NCBI GenBank assembly: GCA_029863605.1
Contig: JAOTVB010000009.1
Coordinates: 1-64,000 of the forward strand
Direction: 5' to 3'
DNA: 64,000 nt
DNA from: Myxococcales bacterium
GTDB taxonomy: Bacteria > Myxococcota_A > Polyangia > Polyangiales > Houyiibacteriaceae
The translations under genes were made by a program, and so were the position numbers. Numbering within the stretch: the stretch's first letter is position 1; every line of letters starts with the position of its first letter. Under the pieces are notes generated by a model, which searched no databases, was not told where the DNA came from, and saw only the letters and a list, made by a program, of their open reading frames with translations. Positions 43,207 through 52,860 of the stretch are shown piece by piece.

Positions 43207-44228
43207 GTGCCGGGTAGTCGGGCGTAGGGTGGGAGCTCGCCGGTGAGGCTCTTCAGGAAGGCGACGATGCTGTTCACTTCCGCCTCGTTGAGCTCCCGGC
43301 CGAGCTGGTACTTACCCATGACTAGGACGGTTTCTTCGAGCGTTGCGCGCGAGCCATCGTGTAGGTAGGGCGGTGTCAGCGCGACATTGCGAAGGGTCGG
43401 GACTTTGAAGAAGTGCTTCTCCGCGAGGTTTTTGCTGACGTTGAAGCGCCCCAAGTCGGCTTCGGTAACCTCGGTACCTCGGTCTTTGAAGTAGTCGTTC
43501 ACCAGGCCCATCTTCTGGAACATGCCGCCGCCGATCAGCACTCCGTTGTGGCAGGTGGGGCAGCCGACTGCTTTGAAGGTCTCGTAGCCTTTCTTTTCGG
43601 CTTCGGTGATCGCGTTCTGATCGCCCATGAGATACTTGTCGAAGCGTGACGGGGTGATCAGGGCTTCTTCGTAGACAGCGATGGCGTCTGTGACGTTGCT
43701 CTTGGTGATGCCGTCCTCGTAGAGGGCAGCAAACTCGGCTACGTATTTGTCGTTGCCCTTGAGGCGCTTGACGACCCCCTCCCAGGTCGCCCCCATTTCG
43801 ATGGGATTGGCGACGGGCCCCTCGGCCTGCTCTCTGAGGTCCTTGGCGCGACCGTCCCAGAACTGCACGAAGTTGAGGCTCGAATTGAGCACGGTCGGCG
43901 AGTTGATCGGCCCGATCTGTCCGCGGATGCCGGTCGAAGTCTTGCGAGGCTCCGCCCCACCGTGGTCGAGCGTGTGGCAGGTGGAGCAGGCGAGCGTTCC
44001 GTCGCCGGACAGGACGGTGTCGTGAAACAGTTTCCTTCCGAGTGCGACCTTCTTCATGTCGAGCTCGCCCAGCTCGGGGAGTGGCTTGAGTGGCTCCTCC
44101 GCGACGACCGCGACCTTCTCTTCGACGACGGTTGCCCCTTCGGCGGGCGCCGCCTCTTCTTTCTTGGTCGTACAACCGAACACGGTAATTGCGGCGAGCA
44201 CTATGAAAACCGATTTCAACTGCGACAT
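43203..44228 (-). CDS. Di-haem cytochrome c peroxidase (MauG/CcpA family) lipoprotein
   Basis: 341 residues. Signal peptide with lipobox VFGC (Cys19), then an acidic/Ala-rich linker. Two c-type haem sites: CSTCH (81-85) and CPTCH about 145 residues later. The enzyme reduces hydrogen peroxide to water with electrons from c-type cytochromes in the periplasm; the MauG branch instead oxidises proteins, and sequence alone does not separate them fully. Conserved VPTLRNVALTPPYLHDGSRATLEE is present near the C-terminus. It is 49 bases downstream of the flavin reductase gene? No: it is transcribed from 44228 toward 43203, with the flavin reductase gene upstream on the same strand. Confidence 0.93.
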   Translation of the reverse strand: MSQLKSVFIVLAAITVFGCTTKKEEAAPAEGATVVEEKVAVVAEEPLKPLPELGELDMKKVALGRKLFHDTVLSGDGTLACSTCHTLDHGGAEPRKTSTGIRGQIGPINSPTVLNSSLNFVQFWDGRAKDLREQAEGPVANPIEMGATWEGVVKRLKGNDKYVAEFAALYEDGITKSNVTDAIAVYEEALITPSRFDKYLMGDQNAITEAEKKGYETFKAVGCPTCHNGVLIGGGMFQKMGLVNDYFKDRGTEVTEADLGRFNVSKNLAEKHFFKVPTLRNVALTPPYLHDGSRATLEETVLVMGKYQLGRELNEAEVNSIVAFLKSLTGELPPYARLPGT

Positions 44229-44277
44229 GACGCAAAGCTAGCACGAAGCTCCGAAGCCGCAGGCCGAATCGAGTCGG

Positions 44278-44763
44278 TCAGTCGTCGTTGTGTAGGGCAC
44301 GATAACGGCCCCGGTAGTAGAGCAGGGGCTCCGCGTCGGTGGTATGGACCGCCTCGACCTGGCCGACGTAGATCGTGTGACTACCTTCCTGATGGGCGCT
44401 GGTGACCTTGCACTCGAGGCAAGCCAAGGCCTCGTCGATCAGCGGCGCGCCAGTCTCTCCCACGGACCATCTCACCGACAGGAGTCGAGTGTCCTCGTTC
44501 GCCGGGGATGCAAAGACATCGGAAATGTCGGCCTGGTGTGCCGCCAGGATGTTGACGGTAAAGAGGCCTCCTTGCTCGATGACCCCGTGGGTCGTCGAAG
44601 CCTGATTTGCGCAGACCAGAACGAGCGGGGGATTCGCGGAGACGCTCGAGAACGCAGATACCGTCATTCCGTGGATCTTATCGCCGGCGCGCGTGGTCAC
44701 GACCGTCACCCCGCTGGCCCAGTTTCGCAGTACTTCCCTGAATCGTTCGTGGTCGATCGGCAT
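44278..44763 (-). CDS. Flavin reductase-like FMN-binding protein
   Basis: 161-residue NAD(P)H:flavin oxidoreductase of the HpaC/FRD family, which supplies reduced flavin to a two-component monooxygenase or reduces free flavin. Typical segments: LRNWASGVTVVTTRAGDKIHGMTVSAFSSVSANPPLVLVCAN and HTIYVGQVEAV. It starts one base after the stop of the alpha/beta hydrolase gene, so the two are co-translated. No monooxygenase gene lies beside it. Confidence 0.9.
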   Translation of the reverse strand: MPIDHERFREVLRNWASGVTVVTTRAGDKIHGMTVSAFSSVSANPPLVLVCANQASTTHGVIEQGGLFTVNILAAHQADISDVFASPANEDTRLLSVRWSVGETGAPLIDEALACLECKVTSAHQEGSHTIYVGQVEAVHTTDAEPLLYYRGRYRALHNDD

Positions 44764-44764
44764 G

Positions 44765-45667
44765 TTATTTCCCGGAAGCTTCGAAATGCTTACGAATGAA
44801 GTGGCTCACCGATTCGGTGAACACGTCGTTCTTATCGCCGGCGACCATGTGCGAGGCGCCCTCGAGATCGACGTACTCGGCATGCGGGACCAGCTCCAGA
44901 AACTCGCACGCCTGTGCTTCGGTGACTACGTCACTCATGCGGCCACGGACTAAGAGCGTCGGTATGGCAAGGCGCTGCGAGGCTTTGCAACGCTCTTTCA
45001 TGACCCGCTCGCCGTCTTCCTCGGTGTACCCGTCCGGATCCCACGTCTCCAGCATCTTGGGATCCCAGTGCCAGTGATAGCGACCGTCCTTGGCGAGTCG
45101 AAGGTTCTTGTTGAGCCCGCTCAGATCTTTCGGCCGTTGACGATGTGGCAGGTAGCTGGCGACGGCATCGGCAGCCGCTTCCAGGCTCTCGAACCCATCC
45201 GAGCTTCCCTTCATGAAGTCGAAAATCCGAAGAACCCCGCTCTTCTCCATCCGGGGCGTCACATCGACCAGGACGAGGCCCTTAGCAATGGAGCGATCCG
45301 ACTGGGTTTCGGCCATGAGCGCGGTGATCCCCCCGATCGAAGCCCCGACCAGGACCGGTGGCGCACCCACCTCGTCGATGACCCCGAGCAAGTCGGAGAC
45401 GAACGCGTCGATGCTGTAGTCGCCAGCCGGGTCCCAGCTGCTGTCGCCGTGTCCGCGATGGTCCATCGACAGCGCGTAGAAGCCCAAGGCCCCGAGCTCC
45501 GCGGCCGTGCTTCCCCAAGCGTGTCGGGTCTGCCCGCCGCCGTGTAGGAAAATCACCGGTTGTGCATCGGGGGTTCCGAATGCATCGGCCGCGATGGTGA
45601 TGCCGCTTGGCAGCTCGAAACGGAGCGGCGCTGCTGGTGAACCGGGAGAAGGGCTGGGCGCCGCCAT
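44765..45667 (-). CDS. Alpha/beta hydrolase
   Basis: 300 residues. Oxyanion motif FLHGGGQTRHAWG, nucleophile Ser in LVGASIGGI (about residue 110), a likely acid in RGRMSDVVT and catalytic His in EGASHMVAGD. This arrangement is typical of epoxide hydrolase/meta-cleavage-product hydrolase-type enzymes. The substrate is unknown. First gene of a two-gene unit with the flavin reductase. A copy of the TetR-type operator found upstream of the GMC oxidoreductase lies 20-41 bases before its start. Confidence 0.9.
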   Translation of the reverse strand: MAAPSPSPGSPAAPLRFELPSGITIAADAFGTPDAQPVIFLHGGGQTRHAWGSTAAELGALGFYALSMDHRGHGDSSWDPAGDYSIDAFVSDLLGVIDEVGAPPVLVGASIGGITALMAETQSDRSIAKGLVLVDVTPRMEKSGVLRIFDFMKGSSDGFESLEAAADAVASYLPHRQRPKDLSGLNKNLRLAKDGRYHWHWDPKMLETWDPDGYTEEDGERVMKERCKASQRLAIPTLLVRGRMSDVVTEAQACEFLELVPHAEYVDLEGASHMVAGDKNDVFTESVSHFIRKHFEASGK

Positions 45668-45686
45668 ACCAGAATCGGTTTAGGCA

Positions 45687-45708
45687 AAAATAGAACGTGT
45701 TTCAAGTC
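45687..45708 (-). promoter_or_regulatory. Second TetR-type operator, upstream of the hydrolase/flavin reductase unit
   Basis: On the minus strand the core is TGAAACACGTTCTA (45691-45704), sharing the 11-mer TGAAACACGTT with the operator at 26801. The form TnnAACnnGTTnnA is kept. It lies in the 88-base divergent spacer and could control the hydrolase, the divergent gene at 45756, or both. Confidence 0.62.
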
Positions 45709-45755
45709 GACTTTGGGCTGTCAGTCCTGTGAAATTGGGCTAGTTACTGGGCCCT

Positions 45756-46958
45756 ATGCCCCAGCAGGCGTTTCTAAAGGGGATCCGGGCCTATTGGAGC
45801 GCCCTAGGTCAACCCGGTACCCCACCCGAGTTCAGTGAGTCGCGGATCGATGCATTCGTCGATCTACTGCATGTGACCGCCTCCGCCGAGCACGGCTTCC
45901 GTCTTTTGGAGGCGCTCGAGGCACCGTATGCTGGCATCGCCGTCGGGGATCAAACCCGTCCCTGGCGACTGCATTGGGCGATCCAGGTCGGCGAGCTCGA
46001 GCCGTTCGGGGCGCCGAGCCTGGGTGACGTCATCTTTCTGGCCGATACGATCGCGGATCCTGAGGGGCGACACCGCGTCTACACCGTCAAGGACGGCCTC
46101 CGCGGCGACCTCGAGTTTTCTGACCTTGCCGGCGCGCTCAACTGGATGGCCGCTCACGTCCAGCACGCCCGCGGCGAGTACGACGACGCGCGGCTACAAG
46201 AGATCCAGAGCGAGGCTTCCGCTCTGCTCGACGACGCTTGGGAAGAAGCCCCAACGTCCGGGTTGTACATTCTCGAAGAACTGATCCACACCCCGCTTTT
46301 CGATGCGTGGGCAGCGATCTCCCGCGGGCAGTGGCCAATGGTCGACCCTACCGATGATCCGGCACCTGTCGATCGGGAAGACGGGTGGCAGCGGCGGTTG
46401 TCACTCTGGCTCACACGGCGTTTCGTCGAAACGCGACGCCTCGAATTGCCCGCCGACATCGCGGTCTCCGACATGGATGCGGTTCATCGAAATCTGGTCG
46501 AGCACTTGATCGACTTCGAGCAAGGACTCCACAGCGGCGAAGTACCGGCGATCATCGAACTTGCCGCCAATGGCGCCGACGAGAAGCTCGCTGCACTCGC
46601 GCGCGATTGGATCGAACGCCACGACTCGTGGCGCACCGCCGCGAACGTCCCGTCTCCGGAGGATGACGACCTCGAGATCGAGCCGCCACCGTTTCAACAC
46701 ACCCCCTTTACGCGAAAGCTCATGCACGCGTTGTCTCTTGCGTTAGACAACATGGTGCAGGATGGGGAGATCGAACTCCACCCCGATCGCAAAGACGCAC
46801 TGCTCATAGAGCTCGTCACAGCTGGCTCTGACGCCCGTTCGGTCAAACACATGCTCAAGAAACTGACCGCGACGCTGGTCGACTCGGAGCACGTCGAAGA
46901 GATCTACCCGAGCGACGACAAGATTCAGGACCGGCTCAAACAAGACTTGGGCGGATGA
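45756..46958 (+). CDS. Conserved-looking soluble protein of unknown function
   Basis: 400 residues, acidic, mostly helical, with no signal peptide or membrane span. I do not recognise a domain. The Trp- and acid-rich middle (WAAISRGQWPMVDPTDD) and the charged C-terminus (DSEHVEEIYPSDDKIQDRLKQDLGG) stand out. The start is fixed by ATG 45756 after a short divergent spacer. The stop overlaps the next gene as ATGA, so it is coupled to the lipase-like protein, which is the only clue to its role. Confidence 0.75.
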   Translation: MPQQAFLKGIRAYWSALGQPGTPPEFSESRIDAFVDLLHVTASAEHGFRLLEALEAPYAGIAVGDQTRPWRLHWAIQVGELEPFGAPSLGDVIFLADTIADPEGRHRVYTVKDGLRGDLEFSDLAGALNWMAAHVQHARGEYDDARLQEIQSEASALLDDAWEEAPTSGLYILEELIHTPLFDAWAAISRGQWPMVDPTDDPAPVDREDGWQRRLSLWLTRRFVETRRLELPADIAVSDMDAVHRNLVEHLIDFEQGLHSGEVPAIIELAANGADEKLAALARDWIERHDSWRTAANVPSPEDDDLEIEPPPFQHTPFTRKLMHALSLALDNMVQDGEIELHPDRKDALLIELVTAGSDARSVKHMLKKLTATLVDSEHVEEIYPSDDKIQDRLKQDLGG

Positions 46959-47740
46959 TCCAGGGTGCCGGGACGCAGCTTTGGGCCGACGTTCGCTGGC
47001 GTGCTGGGTGGCGCATCCAGTCACATTCGGAGCTGGCGGTCAGCCGACTCCTCGATCCGGGCGGTGAGGCTAGACTGCGGGGATCGTTGATCCATTGCGA
47101 ACGAGCGCTCGACCGGCTTTGCCCCGCTGCCAAGGAGCCTGAGCACTTGGTCGTTCTTCTTCATGGACTTGGACGCACTCGATACTCGATGCGGCGTATT
47201 GACCGAGCGCTTTCGCATGCGGGCGTGACCACTGCGCGGTTGGACTATCCGAGTACTCGCCGGACCATCCAAGAGCATGCGCAGGCCGTGGCCGCCCTGC
47301 TCGATCGCGTCCCGACACCGACCAAGCTTTCGTTCGTGACGCATAGCCTAGGCGGTTTGGTCGTGCGAGAGCTCCTCGGAGGCGACGCATCTTGGCGCCC
47401 CTCCGTTTACAAGATCTTGATGTTGGCGCCACCAAACCAAGGAGCCGCCCTCGCGCGCGCGCTCGACACCGCGGCGTTACGTGCGGTCATGGGGCCGTCG
47501 TTCGGCCAGCTCGTCGAAGGTATTGCCACCAGCCTGCCCGTGCCCGATGAGCCGACCTCGATCTTCGCAGGACGGATAGGCAACACCCAAACCGATGGGC
47601 TCGTCGCCATCGAGGAGACCAAGCTCGAGGGAATGGCCGAGCACCACGTGGTCCCGTCGATTCACACCTTCGTCATGAATCACCCGGCGGTGATCGCCCG
47701 GGCGGTTTCGCTTCTAGGGTCCGCCCCAGATCGCGCCTGA
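46955..47740 (+). CDS. Lipase-like alpha/beta hydrolase
   Basis: 261 residues. HGLGRTRYSM (70-79) forms the oxyanion region and VTHSLGGLVV holds nucleophile Ser131 in a GxSxG-type context (here H-S-L-G-G). A likely Asp is in TDGLVAIEET, and the His in HTFVMNHPAV. The pattern resembles PGAP1-like or LipA-like lipases and acyl hydrolases. No signal peptide is obvious, so a cytoplasmic or membrane-associated role is likely. The gene is translationally coupled to the unknown protein upstream and overlaps the convergent epimerase gene by 27 bases. Confidence 0.85.
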   Translation: MIQGAGTQLWADVRWRAGWRIQSHSELAVSRLLDPGGEARLRGSLIHCERALDRLCPAAKEPEHLVVLLHGLGRTRYSMRRIDRALSHAGVTTARLDYPSTRRTIQEHAQAVAALLDRVPTPTKLSFVTHSLGGLVVRELLGGDASWRPSVYKILMLAPPNQGAALARALDTAALRAVMGPSFGQLVEGIATSLPVPDEPTSIFAGRIGNTQTDGLVAIEETKLEGMAEHHVVPSIHTFVMNHPAVIARAVSLLGSAPDRA

Positions 47741-48700
47741 AGCACGAAGAAGACTCGTGCTCTCCTCGTGGGCTGCACCTTCTCGATCCCGGTCGAGCAA
47801 TAACGGCCCGTCGAGATCGACGTATTCGGCCTGCGAAGCGAGCAGAAGCGCCGGAGCCACCGCAAGCGAAGTGCTGACCATGCACCCAATCATCGTCCCG
47901 AGACCGCGTGATTGGGCTTCGCGCAAGGCTGCAAGCGCTTCGGTGAGGCCTCCGGTCTTGTCGAGCTTGATGTTGACGATATCGTATCGTCCCTCGACCG
48001 CTGAAAAGGAGCGCCGGTCGTGGAAGGTCTCGTCTGCGCAGAACGGAAGGACACCGCGCACCTCCGATAAGGCCTCGTCCCTTCCTGCGGGAAGCGGCTG
48101 TTCCAAAGCAGTCACGCCCATCGCCGAGAGCTCGGGAAGCCACGTTTCGAGTTGTTTCTCGGTCCAGGACTCATTGGCGTCGACCACCAACGCGGACCTG
48201 GGTGCTGCCTCGTGTACCGCGGCGATCCGTTCGAGGTCTGGGCCTCCGTCGACCTTGATCTTCAGCGTCGTCGCGTGCGCGAGCTTCGCAGCCGCTTCCC
48301 CCATCGCTTCTGTCGAGTCGATGCTCACTGTTCGCATCGTGCGAACGGCGGGGGGCTCGCCCGAGACGCCGATCAGCTCCCACACCGACTGGCCGGCGCG
48401 TTTCGCTTCGAGGTCCCAAAGCGCGCAGTCGACCGCGTTTCGGGCTGCACCGGGCTGCATGGTCGCACGGATTGCGTCGCGGGTGGGCGGTTCGGTGACG
48501 CCTTTGAAGATCGCTTCGATCGATCTCCGAACCGAGGGCACGGACTCACCATAGCGTCCGTAGGGCACGCATTCGCTACGACCGATTTGGTCGTCTACCT
48601 CGAGCTCGAGGACGACGACCTCTGCTTTGGTCCGGGCGCCCCGTGCAATTCGAAACGCACCCGCGATGGGCCACGACTCGGCTCGAACCAACACTTGCAC
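47714..48700 (-). CDS. Dipeptide (L-Ala-D/L-Glu type) epimerase, enolase superfamily
   Basis: 328 residues. The muconate-lactonising subgroup catalytic set is complete: KIKVD (Lys147, Lys149), metal ligands Asp174 (DANE), Glu200 (EQP), Asp223 (ADE) and Lys245/Lys248 in NIKLDKTGG. Such enzymes epimerise dipeptides, most often L-Ala-L-Glu from murein turnover, but specificity varies in the family. GTG 48700 starts four bases after the stop of the unknown gene at 48705, so they form an operon. Confidence 0.9.
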   Translation of the reverse strand: MQVLVRAESWPIAGAFRIARGARTKAEVVVLELEVDDQIGRSECVPYGRYGESVPSVRRSIEAIFKGVTEPPTRDAIRATMQPGAARNAVDCALWDLEAKRAGQSVWELIGVSGEPPAVRTMRTVSIDSTEAMGEAAAKLAHATTLKIKVDGGPDLERIAAVHEAAPRSALVVDANESWTEKQLETWLPELSAMGVTALEQPLPAGRDEALSEVRGVLPFCADETFHDRRSFSAVEGRYDIVNIKLDKTGGLTEALAALREAQSRGLGTMIGCMVSTSLAVAPALLLASQAEYVDLDGPLLLDRDREGAAHEESTSLLRASGAIWGGP

Positions 48701-48704
48701 GGTG

Positions 48705-49667
48705 CTACTCGGCGCCCGTGGCTTCCTTGATGGCTTTCGGGCTGAGCGTCTTGCAGATGAAAGTATGCACGTCCCACATGTCGCGGGGGCGCTGCCCGGC
48801 TTCTTGCAACAGCTCCATCGTCTTTTGACCGGCCTTCATGAACTGCTCATAGGTCGTCGAGTTCGGCGTAGTGTCGTATTTCGGATCAATGTCCAAAATC
48901 AGCGCCTGCTTCTTCATGAACGTCGGCTTCACGAATAGGTGGTCCGTCGGGTAGACCAGCGCTTGAAGCAAGGTCGCAAGCGGCCATGTCGGCCCCCCCT
49001 CCACATCGAGAGCGGCCACGAACGAGTCGAACCGAATCGGATAGGACCGGTCGCCATAAAGCAGCTCCCGGAGCGATTCGGCGAACCCGATGCGCGCTTC
49101 GGCCGGCATGTTCTTGAAGCGCGTAGCCTCGGCTTTTTGTACAGTGCTCTTGGTGCCGACCAAGAACTCGTATGCCAGCTGGTGCAGCTCGTCTATGAGG
49201 TCTCCGTCGACCATCTTGCTGACGCGCTTCCGGCTCAGCTGTTCTTCGGCGCGCTCGAGAGCGGCCTCCTTGAGCTTTTCGCCAGCTTTCGTGCCCGCCT
49301 CACCACGCTCGGCCTTGATGTAGGCCTCGTCCTCGAAGCCGACCGGGTAGAGCTTCATGAAATAGGCGACCTGTTGCTCGAAGGTGATATCCGGTTTCTT
49401 CGGAGGCGCCTTCGACTTCCGGCCGGACCCTGGTGCCGGAGCTTGGTTTCGGCGTGCGAGACGGTCGATCCGCACCGCCTCGTTTGGCTGGAGCTCAACG
49501 AGCTCCATTTTGTGCCAGTAGTCCGGTCGGAAGCTCCGTTCCGCTCCGTCCTCAAACAGAAACGTACGCTTGTCCGGGATCTCCACGAGCAACACGGAGC
49601 GGCCCCAGTCTTTGCGGGAATCGTGCTCGAATACACGCGGTGGAACGGAAGGGGTAGTCTCGGCCAT
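48705..49667 (-). CDS. Protein of unknown function with basic central region
   Basis: 320 residues at ATG 49667 (ATG 49694 would add nine). The N-terminal 60 residues look like a small beta domain (GRSVLLVEIPDKRTFLFEDGAERSFRPDYWHKMELVEL). A Lys/Arg/Pro-rich linker follows (APAPGSGRKSKAPPKKP), then a helical domain ending TLSPKAIKEATGAE. No signal or membrane segment. I do not recognise the family; the basic linker allows nucleic-acid binding but does not prove it. It is upstream of and coupled to the epimerase gene. Confidence 0.72.
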   Translation of the reverse strand: MAETTPSVPPRVFEHDSRKDWGRSVLLVEIPDKRTFLFEDGAERSFRPDYWHKMELVELQPNEAVRIDRLARRNQAPAPGSGRKSKAPPKKPDITFEQQVAYFMKLYPVGFEDEAYIKAERGEAGTKAGEKLKEAALERAEEQLSRKRVSKMVDGDLIDELHQLAYEFLVGTKSTVQKAEATRFKNMPAEARIGFAESLRELLYGDRSYPIRFDSFVAALDVEGGPTWPLATLLQALVYPTDHLFVKPTFMKKQALILDIDPKYDTTPNSTTYEQFMKAGQKTMELLQEAGQRPRDMWDVHTFICKTLSPKAIKEATGAE

Positions 49668-49694
49668 CGGTTGCAGTTCCTGTGAAAATTGCAT

Positions 49695-49713
49695 GGACCC
49701 TGCCCCAGGGTCC
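49695..49713 (-). promoter_or_regulatory. Perfect 8-bp hairpin just upstream of the unknown gene
   Basis: GGACCCTG (49695-49702) and CAGGGTCC (49706-49713) pair around CCC. The hairpin abuts ATG 49694 and ends 28 bases before ATG 49667, so if transcribed it could hide the ribosome-binding region. It may equally be a protein-binding site in the divergent spacer. Confidence 0.45.
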
Positions 49714-49834
49714 GGAAAATCGAAGAGCGGATGTAACACGGACCTGCCATGCTTGCATCTCATCGGCCAGTAGGGTCGGCGACTTCCGCCACGCGACTAC
49801 CATAACTCGCCGTTTTCGTTAGGATTCGGGTTCG

Positions 49835-52243
49835 ATGCGCCACTCGCTACACGCCCGCCAGGGATGCTTGCTGATCATTGCGGCGATCGGCCTCTCCGTG
49901 GTCGGCTGCGACCGCACCCCTGAACCCGCTGCCGTTCCAGGGAGCCTGCGAGAAGCCCGGCCCGAAGGTGACCCAAGGCTTCCGGGCGTTGCACGCGTCG
50001 ACGAGGATCTTCAGCAAAAGCTCGACGCGACGCTCGAGTTGCAGGAAGGCGACTATGTCCCCCGAACCCACCATCTCGAACGGGACGGTTCGCCGCGCTT
50101 CACCAACCGGCTCATCTTGGAGTCGAGCCCTTACCTGCTTCAACACGCACACAACCCGGTCAACTGGTACCCCTGGTCTGACGAGGCGTTCGAGCGCGCC
50201 AAACGCGAGAACAAACCGGTTTTTCTGTCGATCGGATACTCCACCTGCCACTGGTGCCACGTGATGGAACGAGAGTCGTTTGAAGACGAAGAGATCGCTG
50301 CGTTCTTGAACCGCCACTTCATCGCCATCAAAGTCGACCGCGAAGAACGGCCGGACGTCGACAGCGTGTACATGACCGCGGTGCAGATTCTCACCGGCCG
50401 GGGTGGCTGGCCGATGACGGTCATCATGACGCCCGACAAAGACCCCTTCTTTGGCGGAACGTACTTCCCACCCCGCAAGGGAATGCGGGGCAGCCGCGCC
50501 GGCCTGATCGACATCCTGACCGAAATGGTGCGCCTCTACGAGCAGGAGCCCACGCGCGCGGTCCAGCAAGCGCAAGAGCTGAGCCAGCGGGTGGCCCAAG
50601 TCACCACCACATTCCGCGGGGCCGGGGTGCCCAGCGATCAATTGATCGTTGGAGCCGCGCAACGACTCGCCGCCGCGTTTGACCCCGTCGACGGTGGCTT
50701 CGGCAGAGCTCCGAAGTTTCCGCAGCCGGCCCGCCTCGCCATCTTGCTCCATTACGCACGTCGTACGGAGGACCCGGGTGCGCTTCACATCGTCACCACG
50801 ACGCTCGACAAGATGGCCGCTGGGGGCATGTACGATCATCTTGGCGGCGGATTTCATCGATATTCGACCGATGGCCAATGGCTGGTCCCGCACTTCGAGA
50901 AGATGCTGTACGACAACGCCCAGCTCGCCTCGGTGTACCTCGATGCATGGCAGCTCACCGGCAATCCCGAGTACCAGCGCGTAGCTCGTGACATTCTCGA
51001 CTACGTCGCCGCAGAGATGACCTCGCCCGAGGGCGGGTTCTATTCAGCCACGGATGCCGATAGCCCGACGCCTGGTGGGCACGATGAGGAAGGGTGGTTT
51101 TTCACCTGGACTTCCAATGAGCTCGAGCAGCTACTTGGAAAGAAGCGAGCAGCGATCGTCGGTGCGGTGTACGGCGTCACGCCCGTGGGTAATTTCGAGG
51201 GACGAAACATTCTTCATCGCGACCAAACGAACCGGGAGGTGGCTTACAAGCACGGGATCACTCCCAAGCGGGTAGCCGAGGTCTTGGCCGAAGCGCGTCC
51301 GCTGCTACACCAGGCGCGCGCCTCCCGGCCGCCACCCGTTCGAGACGAGAAGGTCATCGCAGCTTGGAATGGGCTGATGATTTCGGCGTTTGCTCGCGGG
51401 GCATGGGCGTTGGGCGAGCCGCGGTACGCCGCCCTCGGGACGAACGCAGCTCGGTTCGTGTGGGGCGAGATGCGCGATGGCGACGGAGCACTCTTGCGCA
51501 CCTACAAGGGCGGGCAAAAGTCGTCGACTGCCTTCCTCGACGACTATGCATTCATGGTCGCGGCCTGCCTCGATCTCTACGAAGCCACGGCGGATGCAGT
51601 CTGGCTCGAGCGCGCTCTGCGGCTACAAACGATCCAGGACGCCCGCTACGCCGATGCTGAGGAAGGGGGTTACTTCATGACCCCCAACGACGGTGAAGTG
51701 CTCTTGGTTCGGGAGAAGCCCGCGAACGACGGCGCAGTTCCCTCGGGGAACTCGGTTGCTGCCCTCAACTTGCTGCGCCTACACGATTTCACCGACAAAG
51801 CCAAGTGGCGAGAGCAGGCCGAGGCTCTCTTCACCTCGTTGGCTGGTCGCATCCAGCGCGCGCCGAGCGGATACCCTGAGCTTCTCCTTGCGCTCGACTA
51901 CTACTACGACGTTCCGCTCGAGATTGCAGTCGTCGCCGAGACCGACTTGGCCGATACGATCCCTTTGACGAAGCGCCTTCGCGAAACGTTCGTCCCGAAC
52001 AAGGTGTTTTGCGTGTTGACTGATGCAACCGCGAGCGAGCAGCAACGAGTGGTGCCGTGGCTCGAAGGAAAGCGCGCCCTCCAGGGGAAACCGACGGCCT
52101 ATGTCTGTGAGCGTGGCCGTTGCGATCTGCCTACCTCGATCCCGACCGTGTTCCAGCGACAAATCGGCAAGCGTCGCCCCTACCCGAGTTACGCGGAAAC
52201 CGCCCTACCCCGACTGCCGGTCGACACGGGACGTCCGAACTGA
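49835..52243 (+). CDS. DUF255/thioredoxin-fold (YyaL/SSP411-like) lipoprotein
   Basis: 802 residues. Signal peptide with lipobox VVGC (Cys25). The conserved DUF255 block begins [32 protein letters not shown] and contains [14 protein letters not shown], a thioredoxin-like CxxC motif (here CHWC). It is followed by an alpha-helical (alpha/alpha)6-type region like that of cellobiose epimerases and glycosidases. The enzyme activity of this family is not established. Cytoplasmic homologues are common; the lipoprotein signal here is a notable variation. The stop overlaps the rdgB start (TGATG). Confidence 0.9.
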   Translation: MRHSLHARQGCLLIIAAIGLSVVGCDRTPEPAAVPGSLREARPEGDPRLPGVARVDEDLQQKLDATLELQEGDYVPRTHHLERDGSPRFTNRLILESSPYLLQHAHNPVNWYPWSDEAFERAKRENKPVFLSIGYSTCHWCHVMERESFEDEEIAAFLNRHFIAIKVDREERPDVDSVYMTAVQILTGRGGWPMTVIMTPDKDPFFGGTYFPPRKGMRGSRAGLIDILTEMVRLYEQEPTRAVQQAQELSQRVAQVTTTFRGAGVPSDQLIVGAAQRLAAAFDPVDGGFGRAPKFPQPARLAILLHYARRTEDPGALHIVTTTLDKMAAGGMYDHLGGGFHRYSTDGQWLVPHFEKMLYDNAQLASVYLDAWQLTGNPEYQRVARDILDYVAAEMTSPEGGFYSATDADSPTPGGHDEEGWFFTWTSNELEQLLGKKRAAIVGAVYGVTPVGNFEGRNILHRDQTNREVAYKHGITPKRVAEVLAEARPLLHQARASRPPPVRDEKVIAAWNGLMISAFARGAWALGEPRYAALGTNAARFVWGEMRDGDGALLRTYKGGQKSSTAFLDDYAFMVAACLDLYEATADAVWLERALRLQTIQDARYADAEEGGYFMTPNDGEVLLVREKPANDGAVPSGNSVAALNLLRLHDFTDKAKWREQAEALFTSLAGRIQRAPSGYPELLLALDYYYDVPLEIAVVAETDLADTIPLTKRLRETFVPNKVFCVLTDATASEQQRVVPWLEGKRALQGKPTAYVCERGRCDLPTSIPTVFQRQIGKRRPYPSYAETALPRLPVDTGRPN

Positions 52244-52860
52244 TGGGAGCGGTCGCCCCAAAGCGACAATGGGTGCTCGCGAGCCACAACGCGGGAAAGG
52301 TCCGCGAGCTGATGGCTTTGTTCGAGGATGCTCCCGTTCGCCTCCGCCCTGCTACCGCTTTGGGCCTTCCCGAAACCGAGGAAACCGGAACCACGTTCGA
52401 GGCAAACGCTGTGCTCAAGGCGTTGGCCGCGATGAATGCAGCCGGCATGCTTGCGCTTGCGGATGATTCGGGCGTGGAGGCACACGGATTGAACGGCGAG
52501 CCGGGTATCCACACCGCACGATGGGCCGGGCCCAACAAGGACTTCACGATCGCGCGACAGCGCCTTCAAGAACAATTGATCGAGCTCGGCCCGATGGCCG
52601 ACCGGCGCGCGACGTATGTGTGCGTGCTGTGCGTGGCCCAGCTTGATGCGACTGTCGACACGTTTCGTGGCGAGACGCATGGGACTCTCGTTTGGCCTCC
52701 ACGAGGTGACCTAGGTTATGGTTTCGAACCGATGTTCCTGCCTGATGGGTACGCGGTCACCTATGGCGAAATGACGTTCGAGCGCCGCCTGCGCGTCAAT
52801 GCCCGCGCTCAAGCGATGCGGAAGCTTGCGGCCGCATCGTTTCTCATCGGCGACACCTGA
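52243..52860 (+). CDS. rdgB: RdgB/HAM1 non-canonical purine NTP pyrophosphatase
   Basis: 205 residues. It hydrolyses dITP, XTP and ITP to the monophosphates, keeping deaminated purines out of DNA and RNA. The family motif ASHNAGKVREL (S/T-x-N-x-K), TFEANAVLKA and ADDSGVEAHGLNGEPGIHTARWAG are all present. ATG 52243 overlaps the stop of the DUF255 gene, indicating coupling. It overlaps the convergent MepA-like gene by 17 bases at its end. Confidence 0.96.
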   Translation: MGAVAPKRQWVLASHNAGKVRELMALFEDAPVRLRPATALGLPETEETGTTFEANAVLKALAAMNAAGMLALADDSGVEAHGLNGEPGIHTARWAGPNKDFTIARQRLQEQLIELGPMADRRATYVCVLCVAQLDATVDTFRGETHGTLVWPPRGDLGYGFEPMFLPDGYAVTYGEMTFERRLRVNARAQAMRKLAAASFLIGDT

